From the NCBI GenBank assembly GCA_013213875.1, contig JABSSV010000311.1, forward strand, positions 1 to 22,780: 22,780 nt of DNA, in the 5' to 3' direction. Both the position numbers and the translations under genes were made by a program. This document shows positions 1 through 5,875 of this stretch, one piece after another. The notes beneath the pieces were generated by a model. The model did not search any database. It saw only the letters and a list, made by a program, of their open reading frames with translations, and was not told where the DNA came from. How positions within the stretch are numbered: the stretch's first letter is position 1; every line of letters starts with the position of its first letter. The stretch is from Lysobacterales bacterium. GTDB taxonomy: Bacteria; Pseudomonadota; Gammaproteobacteria; Xanthomonadales; SZUA-36.

Positions 1-833
1 ATATGCGGTCGCCGGGCCGTGGCTTGGATCCGCGCATCAATATCTATGACATGTCCAGTGATGCGGTCCGTTACGCTTCCATGCGCATGGGGCTGGTTCA
101 GGACACGCTGGATGATATGGGCCCACAAGCGATTGATGATGGCCTGTCCTATCAGGAACTTTATGATGGCATGGGCACCATGTTGTCCGAGTGGGGCCGG
201 GCCGCAGCCGTGGTTTCACGCTATATCGGTGGTGTCTACGTCGATCGCTCCATGAAAGGTCAGACCGGTGCGGGTGCACCTTTTACCCCTGTACCCCTGG
301 AACGTCAGCAGCAGGCTATGGACGTACTCACGCAGCAGGTGTTCGCGCCGGACGTGTTTCGTGTGTCGCCGGAATTACTGCGCTACACGGCCCAACAGCG
401 GCGGGGCTTTAGCGGGTCGCAGGATCCGCGCCTGCATGATGCGCTGCTGGCCATGCACCGGAGCGTACTCGACCATCTCATGCATCCCACCGTGCTGCGG
501 CGCATTACGGACTCGGGTCTCTACGGCAATGAGTATGGTCTGGGTCAAATGATGACTGATTTAACGACGGCCATCTTTGCCGCAGACCGCAAGGGTGATG
601 TGAACGCCATGCGTCAGAACCTGCAGGTGGAATACGTGCAACGGCTGGCCAAACTGGCGCAAGGTAACGGCACCGCAAATGGCTACCACTCGCCTGCGGT
701 TTCGGTAGCAATTTATCAGCTTGGCCAGATTCAGCGTTTACTGGACCGCGCTGGCCGCGCCGATCTGGAAACCACCGCGCACCGCCAGAACCTTGATCTC
801 CTGATTCAGCGCGCGTTGGCTGTGCCTTCATGA
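1..833 (+). CDS. Zinc-dependent metalloprotease, C-terminal part (DUF5117/DUF4953 type), 5' truncated
   Basis: The reading frame is open from the window edge (codon boundary at base 3) to TGA at 831-833, so only about the last 277 residues are present and the true start lies upstream. The text GLDPRINIYDMSSDAVRYA, followed by MRMGLVQ, matches what I know of the C-terminal region of large secreted or periplasmic zinc metalloproteases carrying DUF5117/DUF4953 domains, just downstream of their catalytic HExxH region. The catalytic motif itself is not in the window. The rest is helical and Gln/Leu-rich, with LTTAIFAADRKGDVN and QNLQVEYVQRLA typical of the family's C-terminal helical domain. Such proteins are usually 800-900 aa and exported. 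The ATG at base 3 is internal, not a start. Substrate is unknown. Family call fairly sure; detailed function inferred. Confidence 0.8.
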   Translation, partial: MRSPGRGLDPRINIYDMSSDAVRYASMRMGLVQDTLDDMGPQAIDDGLSYQELYDGMGTMLSEWGRAAAVVSRYIGGVYVDRSMKGQTGAGAPFTPVPLERQQQAMDVLTQQVFAPDVFRVSPELLRYTAQQRRGFSGSQDPRLHDALLAMHRSVLDHLMHPTVLRRITDSGLYGNEYGLGQMMTDLTTAIFAADRKGDVNAMRQNLQVEYVQRLAKLAQGNGTANGYHSPAVSVAIYQLGQIQRLLDRAGRADLETTAHRQNLDLLIQRALAVPS

Positions 834-889
834 AATTGCCCCGACTCTGCGTGATCTGATTTCTCGGGCCCTTGCGTATTAGAAGATGA

Positions 890-1023
890 GGGACCGAGAA
901 CTTAGCTACCGCAGAGGGGTCTAGGTAGCACAGGGAGGGAGCTCTCGAGACCGCGAATGGGGGATGGTTACAAGCCGTCCGCGGTCACAGGAACGCCGTC
1001 ATTTGACGGCGTTTTTGTTTTTT
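890..1023 (+). ncRNA. Candidate structured small RNA A with its own terminator
   Basis: No gene lies between the metalloprotease stop and the terminator at 992-1023, but the stretch folds well by eye. Hairpin 1: GCTACC (905-910) with GGTAGC (924-929). Hairpin 2: GACCGCG (949-955) with CGCGGTC (980-986), carrying an inner 7-bp stem 963-969/973-979 with an ACA loop (two G-U pairs) and a one-sided bulge 956-962. Hairpin 3 is the terminator. A -10-like TATTAG at 877-882 would start transcription near 889. GGA triplets at 891, 934, 938, 962 and 990 lie mostly outside or between the stems, resembling CsrA/RsmA-titrating RNAs such as RsmY in outline only. It could equally be the metalloprotease mRNA's 3' end, possibly released as a 3'UTR-derived sRNA. 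No known RNA family was recognised. Confidence 0.45.
992..1023 (+). terminator. Strong rho-independent terminator
   Basis: Perfect 9-bp stem AACGCCGTC (992-1000) / GACGGCGTT (1005-1013) with ATTT loop, followed by TTTGTTTTTT. The U-tract is on the plus strand only, so it ends the metalloprotease transcript or sRNA candidate A, not the convergent MBL gene. Confidence 0.85.
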
Positions 1024-1041
1024 AGCCGCGGGAAACCGGCT

Positions 1042-2262
1042 TCACTGGCGCACGGTTGTAGTTGCCAGCAGCGGGTCCTTGTCTACACCCCGAGCCTCAT
1101 CATGCGCGGCCTCCAGCACGGGCCCGGCAAACCATTGCTGCCACCGCAGCGCCAGCTTCGGATCGTTGCCATGAAAGCGAAAATCATGGCCTTCCCAGTC
1201 GAAAGCTGCCTTGAATTTATCGACCGTGATGCCGCTGGTTACCGCGGTCTCGGCTTTTCGCGCGACCATAGCGAGCGTTGCCTGCAGCTGTGCTTGATAG
1301 ACGGAATCAGCTTGCACGTCGCCATGACCGGGTACCAGCATTCGAACCGGCAGGGCTCCCATCTGTGTCAGAGTCTCCAGCCAGGCGCGCGGATAGCTGC
1401 CACCGGCAAAGGGGGTGGGGGCTGCCACCAGGTCGCCTGCCGCCAGTAGGCCCTCTGCCGGCAGCCAAACCAGGGCATCGCCCGCGGTCCTGCCCCGACC
1501 GAGATAAAGAATTTCGATGTCACGGCGGGCGCTGCTAAGCGTCAGGCGATCAGTGAACATGCGGTCCGGAAGGGTGACTTTGCTGGCTTGTAATTCAGAC
1601 AAAATCAGCGTGTCGAATTGCACCAGATCCTCAAAATCAGAGCGCAGCACCGTTGGTAGAGGACGGCCGTCCTGACTGAAGCCCGCGGCTTCCAGCTGTC
1701 GTAACGCGGCCAGCTGCGCGGGCAGTTCTGCCTGCAGCCGGGGTAGATAGTCCATGGGTGCACCATCCATGGCTTCGCGCGTGTAGCGGTGGCTGACGAT
1801 TTCCAGCTGGGGCCAGTGCGCGCGGAGCCGGTAGGCACCGAGATGATGATCGCCATGCCAGTTGGTAATAACGAGGTAGCGTAACGGTAGCGATGTCAGC
1901 GCCCGAATCTCTGCTGCTACGCGATCGGCCAGCAGCGGCGAACCGCAACCGTCAACCAGAACCACATGGTCGTCATTGATGATTAGCAGACCGTTGGCCA
2001 TAACGGGCTGGCGTTCCGCCTGTGGCCGCTGGAAAAGCCAGATGTCAGGCAGCAGTGGCTTGCGTATGAGCGAAAACGGATCCGCTTGATTCGTTGGCTG
2101 CGGCTGTGGCGGGCTGACCGGAGCTGACTTTTGCTCTGATTCTACGGCTGGCAGATCCGGAGATGCCGGATCGGGGGTGTTTTTCCCCCATGGCCACCAG
2201 ACGCAGCCGCTGCATAATAGCAGCGTTGCGGCAAGCGGTATCAGCCGCCTAGGCAGCGCCAT
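1042..2262 (-). CDS. MBL-fold metallohydrolase lipoprotein with altered zinc ligands
   Basis: 406-aa protein with a lipoprotein signal (hydrophobic stretch to CSGC, Cys20) and a Pro/Gln-rich linker (about 30-60), so probably anchored in the periplasm. The metallo-beta-lactamase fold covers about 75-330: D104 in VVLVDGCGSP, the metal loop TNWHGDHHLG (134-142), GRGRTAGD (255-262), AAGDLV with D277, and PGHGD with H313. The usual HxHxDH reads N134-W-H136-G-D138-H139, and the usual histidine before T-x-GD is R258. Two Zn1 ligands are therefore changed, while the Zn2-type ligands D138, H139, D277 and H313 remain. Substrate unknown; more likely a hydrolase of the broad MBL family than an antibiotic resistance enzyme. 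The ATG at 2262 has no strong Shine-Dalgarno; the gene follows carD by 94 bp and may be co-transcribed. A short hairpin (2307-2311/2318-2322) lies between them without a U-tract. Confidence 0.85.
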   Translation of the reverse strand: MALPRRLIPLAATLLLCSGCVWWPWGKNTPDPASPDLPAVESEQKSAPVSPPQPQPTNQADPFSLIRKPLLPDIWLFQRPQAERQPVMANGLLIINDDHVVLVDGCGSPLLADRVAAEIRALTSLPLRYLVITNWHGDHHLGAYRLRAHWPQLEIVSHRYTREAMDGAPMDYLPRLQAELPAQLAALRQLEAAGFSQDGRPLPTVLRSDFEDLVQFDTLILSELQASKVTLPDRMFTDRLTLSSARRDIEILYLGRGRTAGDALVWLPAEGLLAAGDLVAAPTPFAGGSYPRAWLETLTQMGALPVRMLVPGHGDVQADSVYQAQLQATLAMVARKAETAVTSGITVDKFKAAFDWEGHDFRFHGNDPKLALRWQQWFAGPVLEAAHDEARGVDKDPLLATTTVRQ

Positions 2263-2356
2263 AGAATAGTTTTGGCAGGTCTGTAACCATCAGGCAGGAC
2301 CGAACGCAGGCCTTTGCGCCTGACATAACGCTGATGGCACGCAGAATCGGTGCCGC

Positions 2357-2839
2357 TCAGGCGGCGCCGATTTTGGCCAGCATGCGTCGCGTTTGCTCGG
2401 GTGTCTTGCGTAGCGAACAGGCCAGTTCTTCTGCTAGCAGATCCAGGGACTGGGCCAGGTGAGCCTTGTCCTGGGCGCGCAGGCCTTCTTGCGTTTCCAG
2501 TCGGCTCAGGCCTTTATAAACCTTTGCATACTCGAACGGGTCGCCGCGGTCGATGGCTGCCTGATGTGCATTCGCGCGGGCTTTCCACTGCTTGCTCACG
2601 CGGCCATCCCACTGCTTCATTTCATCCAGCAAACGCTTTGCGTCTTTGCTGGAGATCAGAGCACGAACGGTCTCACCCAAATCTTTTTCAAGCACGGTGA
2701 GGGTCAGATTGTGGCGTTTGAAGAATAACTCGGCGTAGGTTGCTGCTGCGCGGCCGCCATAGCTGCGCTCGCTGATGTCTTCGATTTTTCCAATGCCGTG
2801 TTGCGGATGATGAACAGATTCGCCTTTACGTATCTTAAT
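2357..2839 (-). CDS. carD: CarD-family transcriptional regulator, apparently with an ATT start codon
   Basis: 160-aa protein. The N-terminal KGESVHHPQHGIGKIEDI (residues 5-22) is the Tudor-like RNA-polymerase interaction domain of CarD/CdnL proteins (compare V-x-H/Y-P-x-H-G-x-G-x-I). The C-terminal helical DNA-binding part contains WKARANAHQAAIDRGDPFEYAKVYKGL in pieces, typical of the family. These proteins bind the RNAP beta subunit and stabilise open complexes. The first in-frame GTG (2695) would delete the whole N-terminal domain. No ATG, GTG or TTG occurs between the upstream in-frame stop TAA (2902-2900) and that GTG. The ATT at 2839-2837 starts the expected reading IKIRKGE and has AAGGAA six bases upstream. 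The only other non-canonical candidates I see, CTG and two ATT codons 11-16 codons further upstream, lack a comparable Shine-Dalgarno. An assembly error (ATG to ATT) is the main alternative. Confidence 0.85.
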   Translation of the reverse strand: MKIRKGESVHHPQHGIGKIEDISERSYGGRAAATYAELFFKRHNLTLTVLEKDLGETVRALISSKDAKRLLDEMKQWDGRVSKQWKARANAHQAAIDRGDPFEYAKVYKGLSRLETQEGLRAQDKAHLAQSLDLLAEELACSLRKTPEQTRRMLAKIGAA

Positions 2840-2845
2840 GGGTCG

Positions 2846-2851
2846 TTCCTT
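2846..2851 (-). promoter_or_regulatory. Shine-Dalgarno AAGGAA deciding the carD start
   Basis: Minus-strand AAGGAA with a six-base spacer (CGACCC) to the ATT at 2839. Its placement is what makes ATT the favoured initiation codon for carD. Confidence 0.7.
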
Positions 2852-2890
2852 TGAATTATTGCCTGAGAAAATACTGCGAGGAATCAGTAG

Positions 2891-2917
2891 TTTATATTTT
2901 TAGCCCCAAAAATGCAA
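2891..2917 (-). promoter_or_regulatory. Probable carD promoter
   Basis: On the minus strand, TTGCAT (complement of 2912-2917) and TATAAA (complement of 2891-2896) are separated by 15 bases, in an AT-rich island unlike the surrounding GC-rich DNA. The spacing is slightly short for sigma-70. It would give a leader of roughly 45 nt before the ATT start. Confidence 0.5.
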
Positions 2918-2944
2918 GAAAACGACGCGGCCTGTGCATAAGTT

Positions 2945-2975
2945 TTGACGTTTCCTGATACGTTTTCGTGGTAAT
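2945..2975 (+). promoter_or_regulatory. Possible promoter for sRNA candidate B
   Basis: TTGACG (2945-2950) and GGTAAT (2970-2975) with a 19-bp spacer; a start near 2982 would fit. The -35 is good, the -10 is four of six, the spacing is long. Confidence 0.35.
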
Positions 2976-2981
2976 GCACGT

Positions 2982-3101
2982 TTACCCCAATGAGCATCCA
3001 ACGTGCTCCTTACTTCTTCATCAGATGACTGCCAGGGTAGGAAGTCCGCTATCTCGCCCGGGTAGTTATTTGAACGCCACCGTCAAGGTGGCGTTTTTTT
3101 T
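2982..3101 (+). ncRNA. Candidate small RNA B ending at an orphan terminator
   Basis: A plus-strand terminator (3073-3101) has no plus-strand gene before it: the nearest upstream genes are on the minus strand and the overlapping short reading frame reads through the terminator with no protein-like features. The stretch folds into small hairpins by eye: GAGCA (2992-2996)/TGCTC (3004-3008); GACTGCC (3027-3033)/GGAAGTC (3040-3046) with one mismatch; CTATCT (3049-3054)/GGGTAG (3060-3065) with G-U pairs; then the terminator. A -35/-10 pair lies at 2945-2975. I recognise no known RNA family. It could also be a terminator that shields carD from read-through. Confidence 0.35.
3073..3101 (+). terminator. 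Rho-independent terminator, plus strand, without an upstream CDS
   Basis: Perfect 9-bp stem AACGCCACC (3073-3081) / GGTGGCGTT (3087-3095), loop GTCAA, followed by T to 3101. Read on the minus strand there is no U-tract, so its direction is plus. Confidence 0.8.
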
Positions 3102-3105
3102 GCGC

Positions 3106-3135
3106 AAAAAAAACCCCGCCGAAGCGGGGTTTTTT
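3106..3135 (-). terminator. Terminator of the cold-shock gene with UUCG tetraloop
   Basis: Minus strand CCCCGC-TTCG-GCGGGG (3114-3129) extended by A/T pairs and followed by eight T (complement of 3106-3113). The C(UUCG)G loop is an especially stable tetraloop. The plus strand also has six T after the stem, so it can work both ways. It lies 16 bp after the cspA-like stop. Confidence 0.9.
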
Positions 3136-3151
3136 GAGCATGGTCAGGCCT

Positions 3152-3358
3152 TTAGCCGGCGGACACCACATTGGATGCCTGCGGGCCTTTGGGGCCGTCC
3201 TCCACGTCAAAGGTCACGTTCTGACCTTCCGCCAGGGTTTTGAAGCCTGAGCCCTGGATAGCGGAGAAGTGTACAAACACGTCCTTGCCGCCGTCTGACG
3301 GTGAAATGAAGCCGAATCCTTTTGATTCGTTGAACCACTTAACGGTACCGGTTGCCAT
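3152..3358 (-). CDS. Cold-shock protein, CspA family
   Basis: 68-aa single cold-shock domain, the normal length. MATGTVKWFNESKGFGFISP contains the RNP1 motif KGFGFI and is followed by the RNP2 motif VFVHFSAI. It ends GPKGPQASNVV, as usual for these proteins. The family binds single-stranded RNA and DNA and acts as an RNA chaperone in the cytoplasm. Start ATG 3358 has a good AGAGGAA Shine-Dalgarno. Whether it is cold-induced or constitutive cannot be told from the sequence; the upstream region may encode a leader, but no clear promoter was found. Several paralogues usually exist, so no cspA-E letter is assigned. Confidence 0.97.
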   Translation of the reverse strand: MATGTVKWFNESKGFGFISPSDGGKDVFVHFSAIQGSGFKTLAEGQNVTFDVEDGPKGPQASNVVSAG

Positions 3359-3662
3359 TGTGAAATTCCTCTAACTAATTGGCAGATAGATAACGATCAA
3401 TCGCTTGCTCAAGATCATCTACGGGAGATACCGGGGTAATTCCGCTGGAGTTCTGAGGACGTGCAACTAATCTTTTCCCACCCCTATTGTCACCGGCATA
3501 TGGCTTTTCGCCGGCCGGGACAGAGTGCGGAGGCTAAATTACTCCTCGCGCCCAGTGAATACAAGCACTTTCGTAGGTTTTCGATGCATGATGGTGACGT
3601 CACTGGCGTGCTGTATCATCGCAGGCCATACACGATGAGTTTGCAAACAGGGTAAGTTGGGC
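3359..3662. other. Intergenic region between divergent cold-shock and ACT genes
   Basis: About 300 bp with the cold-shock gene's leader on one side and the ACT gene's probable promoter on the other. On the minus strand a -35-like TTGAGC (complement of 3407-3412) precedes weak -10 candidates around 3383-3392. A start-less minus frame is open from 3533 to 3378 (52 codons). A 64-codon plus-strand frame (3461-3655) shows no recognisable features. I see no convincing gene here. Confidence 0.5.
3592..3619 (+). promoter_or_regulatory. Possible promoter of the ACT-domain gene
   Basis: TATCAT (3614-3619) as -10 with TGGTGA (3592-3597) as a weak -35 at 16 bp spacing, giving a leader of about 37 nt to the ATG at 3663. 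Confidence 0.35.
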
Positions 3663-4181
3663 ATGCGTCAGCCACTCGTTTTCACCATTATTGCCAAAGA
3701 CCGTCCTGGTATTGTGCGCCGGGTTGCGGAAGTGTTGCGTGAGCATTCCGGCCACTGGAACCAGAGCAGCATGTCGCGCTTGTCAGGCCGTTTTGCCGGG
3801 ATGCTGCAGGCTGATGTTCCGGAGGCCCATCTTGAGTCCTGTACCGCTGCCATGGAGTCCCTGGCGGAGGAAGGGCTGCATGTGGTTATCCGGCGCGGTG
3901 AGCCCACGCAAGAGACTGCTTCCGGTCCTGAATACCGTCTGGAATTGGTAGGCAACGACCGTCCGGGCATTGTTTCCGACATCTCTACCGTCTTGGCGGC
4001 GCACAAAGTGAACGTCCACGGCCTGGAGACCCTGGTTGAAGGGGCATCTATGGCCGGCGGCGAATTGTTCCGTGCCTGGGCTTCCCTGCAGCTCCCGCAG
4101 GGCATGGACGCGCAGGAGCTGACGGCCCATCTGGAAGAGCTGGCCAATGACCTGATGGTCGATATCGTTTTGGAACGCTAG
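3663..4181 (+). CDS. Tandem ACT-domain protein, GcvR-like regulator
   Basis: 172 aa containing two ACT domains: residues about 4-80, starting FTIIAKDRPGIVRRVAEVL, and about 91-172, with LVGNDRPGIVSDISTVLAAH. The repeated DRPGIV loop is the classic ligand-binding turn between strand 1 and helix 1. Such proteins bind small ligands, often amino acids; the best-known relative, E. coli GcvR, modulates the glycine-cleavage regulator GcvA. No gcv gene is in the window, so the regulated pathway is unknown. ATG 3663 is preferred over TTG 3657 because AGGG (3650-3653) is better spaced for it. No DNA-binding domain is visible, so it should act through a protein partner. Confidence 0.85.
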   Translation: MRQPLVFTIIAKDRPGIVRRVAEVLREHSGHWNQSSMSRLSGRFAGMLQADVPEAHLESCTAAMESLAEEGLHVVIRRGEPTQETASGPEYRLELVGNDRPGIVSDISTVLAAHKVNVHGLETLVEGASMAGGELFRAWASLQLPQGMDAQELTAHLEELANDLMVDIVLER

Positions 4182-4230
4182 TGGCATCTTGCCGCTTTAA
4201 CCGCCGCCGCAGACGGCTTCCCGTGATCCG

Positions 4231-4827
4231 GTGAGACGCAACACAGAGGCGCGCCGGGCGCCGCGCAGGGGTCACGGCGCCGGCATCTGGCTGGGCGCAT
4301 TGCTGGCGCTGCTGGCGGTCCTGTGCGTGGGCGCCCTGCTCTGGCAGGACCTCACCGGGGAAACCCTCTGGCCTCCGACTGCGCCGGTGGAACAGGTCGT
4401 ACCGGGGCGCCCAGCGGCGCCCGCAGAGCCGCATGGGTCAAGCGCCCGTATCCTCGCCTGTGAAGCTGATGATGGCACGCCTTTTTACACCAACGCTGCG
4501 AGCTGCGAGGCGGCCGACCTGGACCAGCGGGTAACGGTAGTGCCCGCCCAAACATCGCCAGACCGCAAGCCTGATGCATCGCGCTGTCTCGGCGCACAGC
4601 CGGGTGGTGTTAGGGCACAGGGTTTCCTGGGCGCCTGCTTTGAACCTTTTAATGCGGCACTGGAGTTGGAGCCGGCGCTGCTCAAAAGCGCGGACCCCGC
4701 CAGCACGGCCACTGCGCAGCGCTATTGTGATCTGATTACCCGCGGCGTGCAGGCGGGCTGCATGGCCACCAGCGCGCAGTTCTGCTTCCTGTCCCTGTGT
4801 CAGCAACTGCGTGAGTCGGGGCGTTGA
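4231..4827 (+). CDS. Single-pass membrane protein with Cys-rich periplasmic domain, unrecognised
   Basis: 198 aa. A basic N-terminus (MRRNTEARRAPRRG) is followed by one hydrophobic segment (about 18-39), giving an N-in, C-out topology. After a Pro/Ala-rich linker the outer part holds eight cysteines, which could form four disulfides in the periplasm. The segment ILACEADDGTPFYTNAASC vaguely recalls DUF4124-like domains, but the match is not good enough to name. GTG 4231 is chosen because the next in-frame ATG would remove the membrane segment; no strong Shine-Dalgarno precedes it. The stop shares a base with the next gene's ATG (TGATG), so the two are translationally coupled. Function unknown. 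Confidence 0.7.
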   Translation: MRRNTEARRAPRRGHGAGIWLGALLALLAVLCVGALLWQDLTGETLWPPTAPVEQVVPGRPAAPAEPHGSSARILACEADDGTPFYTNAASCEAADLDQRVTVVPAQTSPDRKPDASRCLGAQPGGVRAQGFLGACFEPFNAALELEPALLKSADPASTATAQRYCDLITRGVQAGCMATSAQFCFLSLCQQLRESGR

Positions 4828-5231
4828 TGGCAAAGGATTCGAAACCACCTGCGACCGGCGTCTCTGGCGTACTGCGCCCAAACGCTGACCATGAATATTT
4901 TTTTCAGGAAGGCTGCTTCATTCTGGAAATGCTCAATGATCCGGCACGGGACGCGCAGCTGTCTGTGGCCCGGGCCCGGGTGCGGGCCGGGGAAACCACG
5001 CGCTGGCATCGATTGCTCCATACCACGGAGCGCTACCTCCTACTGGAAGGCCGTGGGCGCGTTTGGCTGGGTACTGATGAGCCTCGGGATGTGGGCCCCG
5101 GCGACGTCGTGCTGATTGCACCGGGCGTGCATCAGCGTATCGCCAACACGGGGCAGGAAGAGCTTGTTTTTCTGGCCGTTTGTACCCCCCCTTTTCGTGA
5201 AGAGAACTATCGCGACGACGCGCCGGACTAG
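4827..5231 (+). CDS. Small cupin-domain protein
   Basis: 134-aa single-domain cupin. Motif 1 is G55-ETTRW-H61-RLL-H65-TT-E68-RYLLLEG75; motif 2 is PGDVVLIAPGVHQRIANTG with H102. H61, H65, E68 and H102 could form the metal site. Single small cupins of this kind are often sugar or phenolic isomerases, dioxygenases or binding proteins; nothing in the sequence picks one. The start overlaps the preceding stop (ATG within TGATG); a TTG three bases earlier is less likely. It probably forms an operon with the Cys-rich membrane gene. No signal peptide, hence cytoplasmic. Confidence 0.85.
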   Translation: MAKDSKPPATGVSGVLRPNADHEYFFQEGCFILEMLNDPARDAQLSVARARVRAGETTRWHRLLHTTERYLLLEGRGRVWLGTDEPRDVGPGDVVLIAPGVHQRIANTGQEELVFLAVCTPPFREENYRDDAPD

Positions 5232-5310
5232 GCTGGCTGCTTGGGTCAAGCGCTTGTCCGTATTCGCAATGCTCACGGCCGGGCTCAGGCCTAGCATGAG
5301 AGTCATCCAC

Positions 5311-5317
5311 AAGGAGG
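5311..5317 (+). promoter_or_regulatory. Near-perfect Shine-Dalgarno AAGGAGG
   Basis: AAGGAGG eight bases before ATG 5326. It fixes the start of the following gene; the same frame stays open upstream to 5116 but that part overlaps the cupin gene. Confidence 0.9.
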
Positions 5318-5325
5318 ATCTCACC

Positions 5326-5802
5326 ATGCAGTATCAACAAGCGTTCGAAGATGCGATCGGTCATGTTCTGTCCCATTGCCAGCTGGATGACGCAGCACAG
5401 TCGCGGCTCTGGCCTGAAGCCATGACCCGGGAGGGTGTTGCCTACGGTCAGGCCGAGCGTCTGGAAGCGGATGGTGCGGCGACCTACTATTTGGCTGCGG
5501 CGGCCCTGCTGCGCATGTGTGATGGCGATCTCGGCGTGCCCCTGGCGACGCGCATTATCTACTCTGCCCGCCAGCGCGCGCGGGAGCAGCAGCTGGCAGA
5601 GGACCTGCAGGCTGCGCTGGAACGCATCGATGCAGAGCGCCGTGAATGGATCATGGCCAACCACGAGCTGCAGGGGGCCGAGCTACGCCTGCTGCGCCCG
5701 GTTCCCGGTGAGCCGTCGCAGGAGGACGGGTTCCCTGTTCCCCACGGCTGGCCGGCACTTCTGGATCGGCTGCTCGATGGCGCGGCCACGGCCGAGGACT
5801 GA
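5326..5802 (+). CDS. Uncharacterised soluble helical protein
   Basis: 158 aa, no signal peptide or membrane segment, not recognised. The sequence is Ala/Leu/Glu-rich and predicted helical by eye, with a long amphipathic, coiled-coil-like stretch (about 82-118, containing RQRAREQQLAEDLQAALERI), followed by a Pro-rich tail with PVPGEPSQEDGFPVPHGW and a short final helix. Start chosen from the excellent Shine-Dalgarno. It sits 94 bp after the cupin gene and ends just before a hairpin, so it could be the last gene of that transcript or be separately transcribed. Its strong translation signal suggests a well-expressed protein. Function unknown. Confidence 0.75.
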   Translation: MQYQQAFEDAIGHVLSHCQLDDAAQSRLWPEAMTREGVAYGQAERLEADGAATYYLAAAALLRMCDGDLGVPLATRIIYSARQRAREQQLAEDLQAALERIDAERREWIMANHELQGAELRLLRPVPGEPSQEDGFPVPHGWPALLDRLLDGAATAED

Positions 5803-5809
5803 ACACCCC

Positions 5810-5832
5810 GGCCCCTGATCTGAGCAGGGGCC
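5810..5832 (+). terminator. GC-rich hairpin, possible terminator
   Basis: GGCCCCTG (5810-5817) / CAGGGGCC (5825-5832), perfect 8-bp stem with a 7-nt loop, eight bases after the stop at 5802. No U-run follows, so termination would be weak or Rho-assisted. Confidence 0.45.
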
Positions 5833-5862
5833 ACTTCACTGGGTAGTAACCGTCAGTGCGGG

Positions 5863-5868
5863 TAGAAT
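5863..5868 (+). promoter_or_regulatory. -10 element of a probable leaderless transcript (ABC gene)
   Basis: TAGAAT ends seven bases before ATG 5876, so transcription would start at or next to the A of the start codon. No Shine-Dalgarno precedes the ATG. The -35 region is weak. Confidence 0.5.
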
Positions 5869-5875
5869 CGCCCGC

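Noticed and set aside
964..1449. 161-codon plus-strand frame antisense to the MBL gene
   Set aside because: It begins inside the sRNA/terminator region and has no recognisable domain; the minus-strand MBL protein is clearly real.
2968..3243. 91-codon plus-strand frame across the terminators and the end of the cold-shock gene
   Set aside because: It runs through two terminator hairpins and antisense to a certain gene, with low-complexity AAA/TTT-encoded residues; not a gene.
3375..3533. Minus-strand open frame of 52 codons ending in a protein-like tail (DDLEQAIDRYLSAN) just before the cold-shock gene's Shine-Dalgarno
   Set aside because: It has no ATG, GTG or TTG and no Shine-Dalgarno before any alternative start; it may be chance or a relic. 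Conservation of the amino-acid tail would change this.
3461..3655. 64-codon plus-strand frame before the ACT gene
   Set aside because: No Shine-Dalgarno, no recognisable features, and it overlaps the probable ACT promoter.
5116..5325. Upstream in-frame extension of the 5326 gene
   Set aside because: It overlaps the cupin gene by over 100 bp, whereas ATG 5326 has a near-perfect Shine-Dalgarno.
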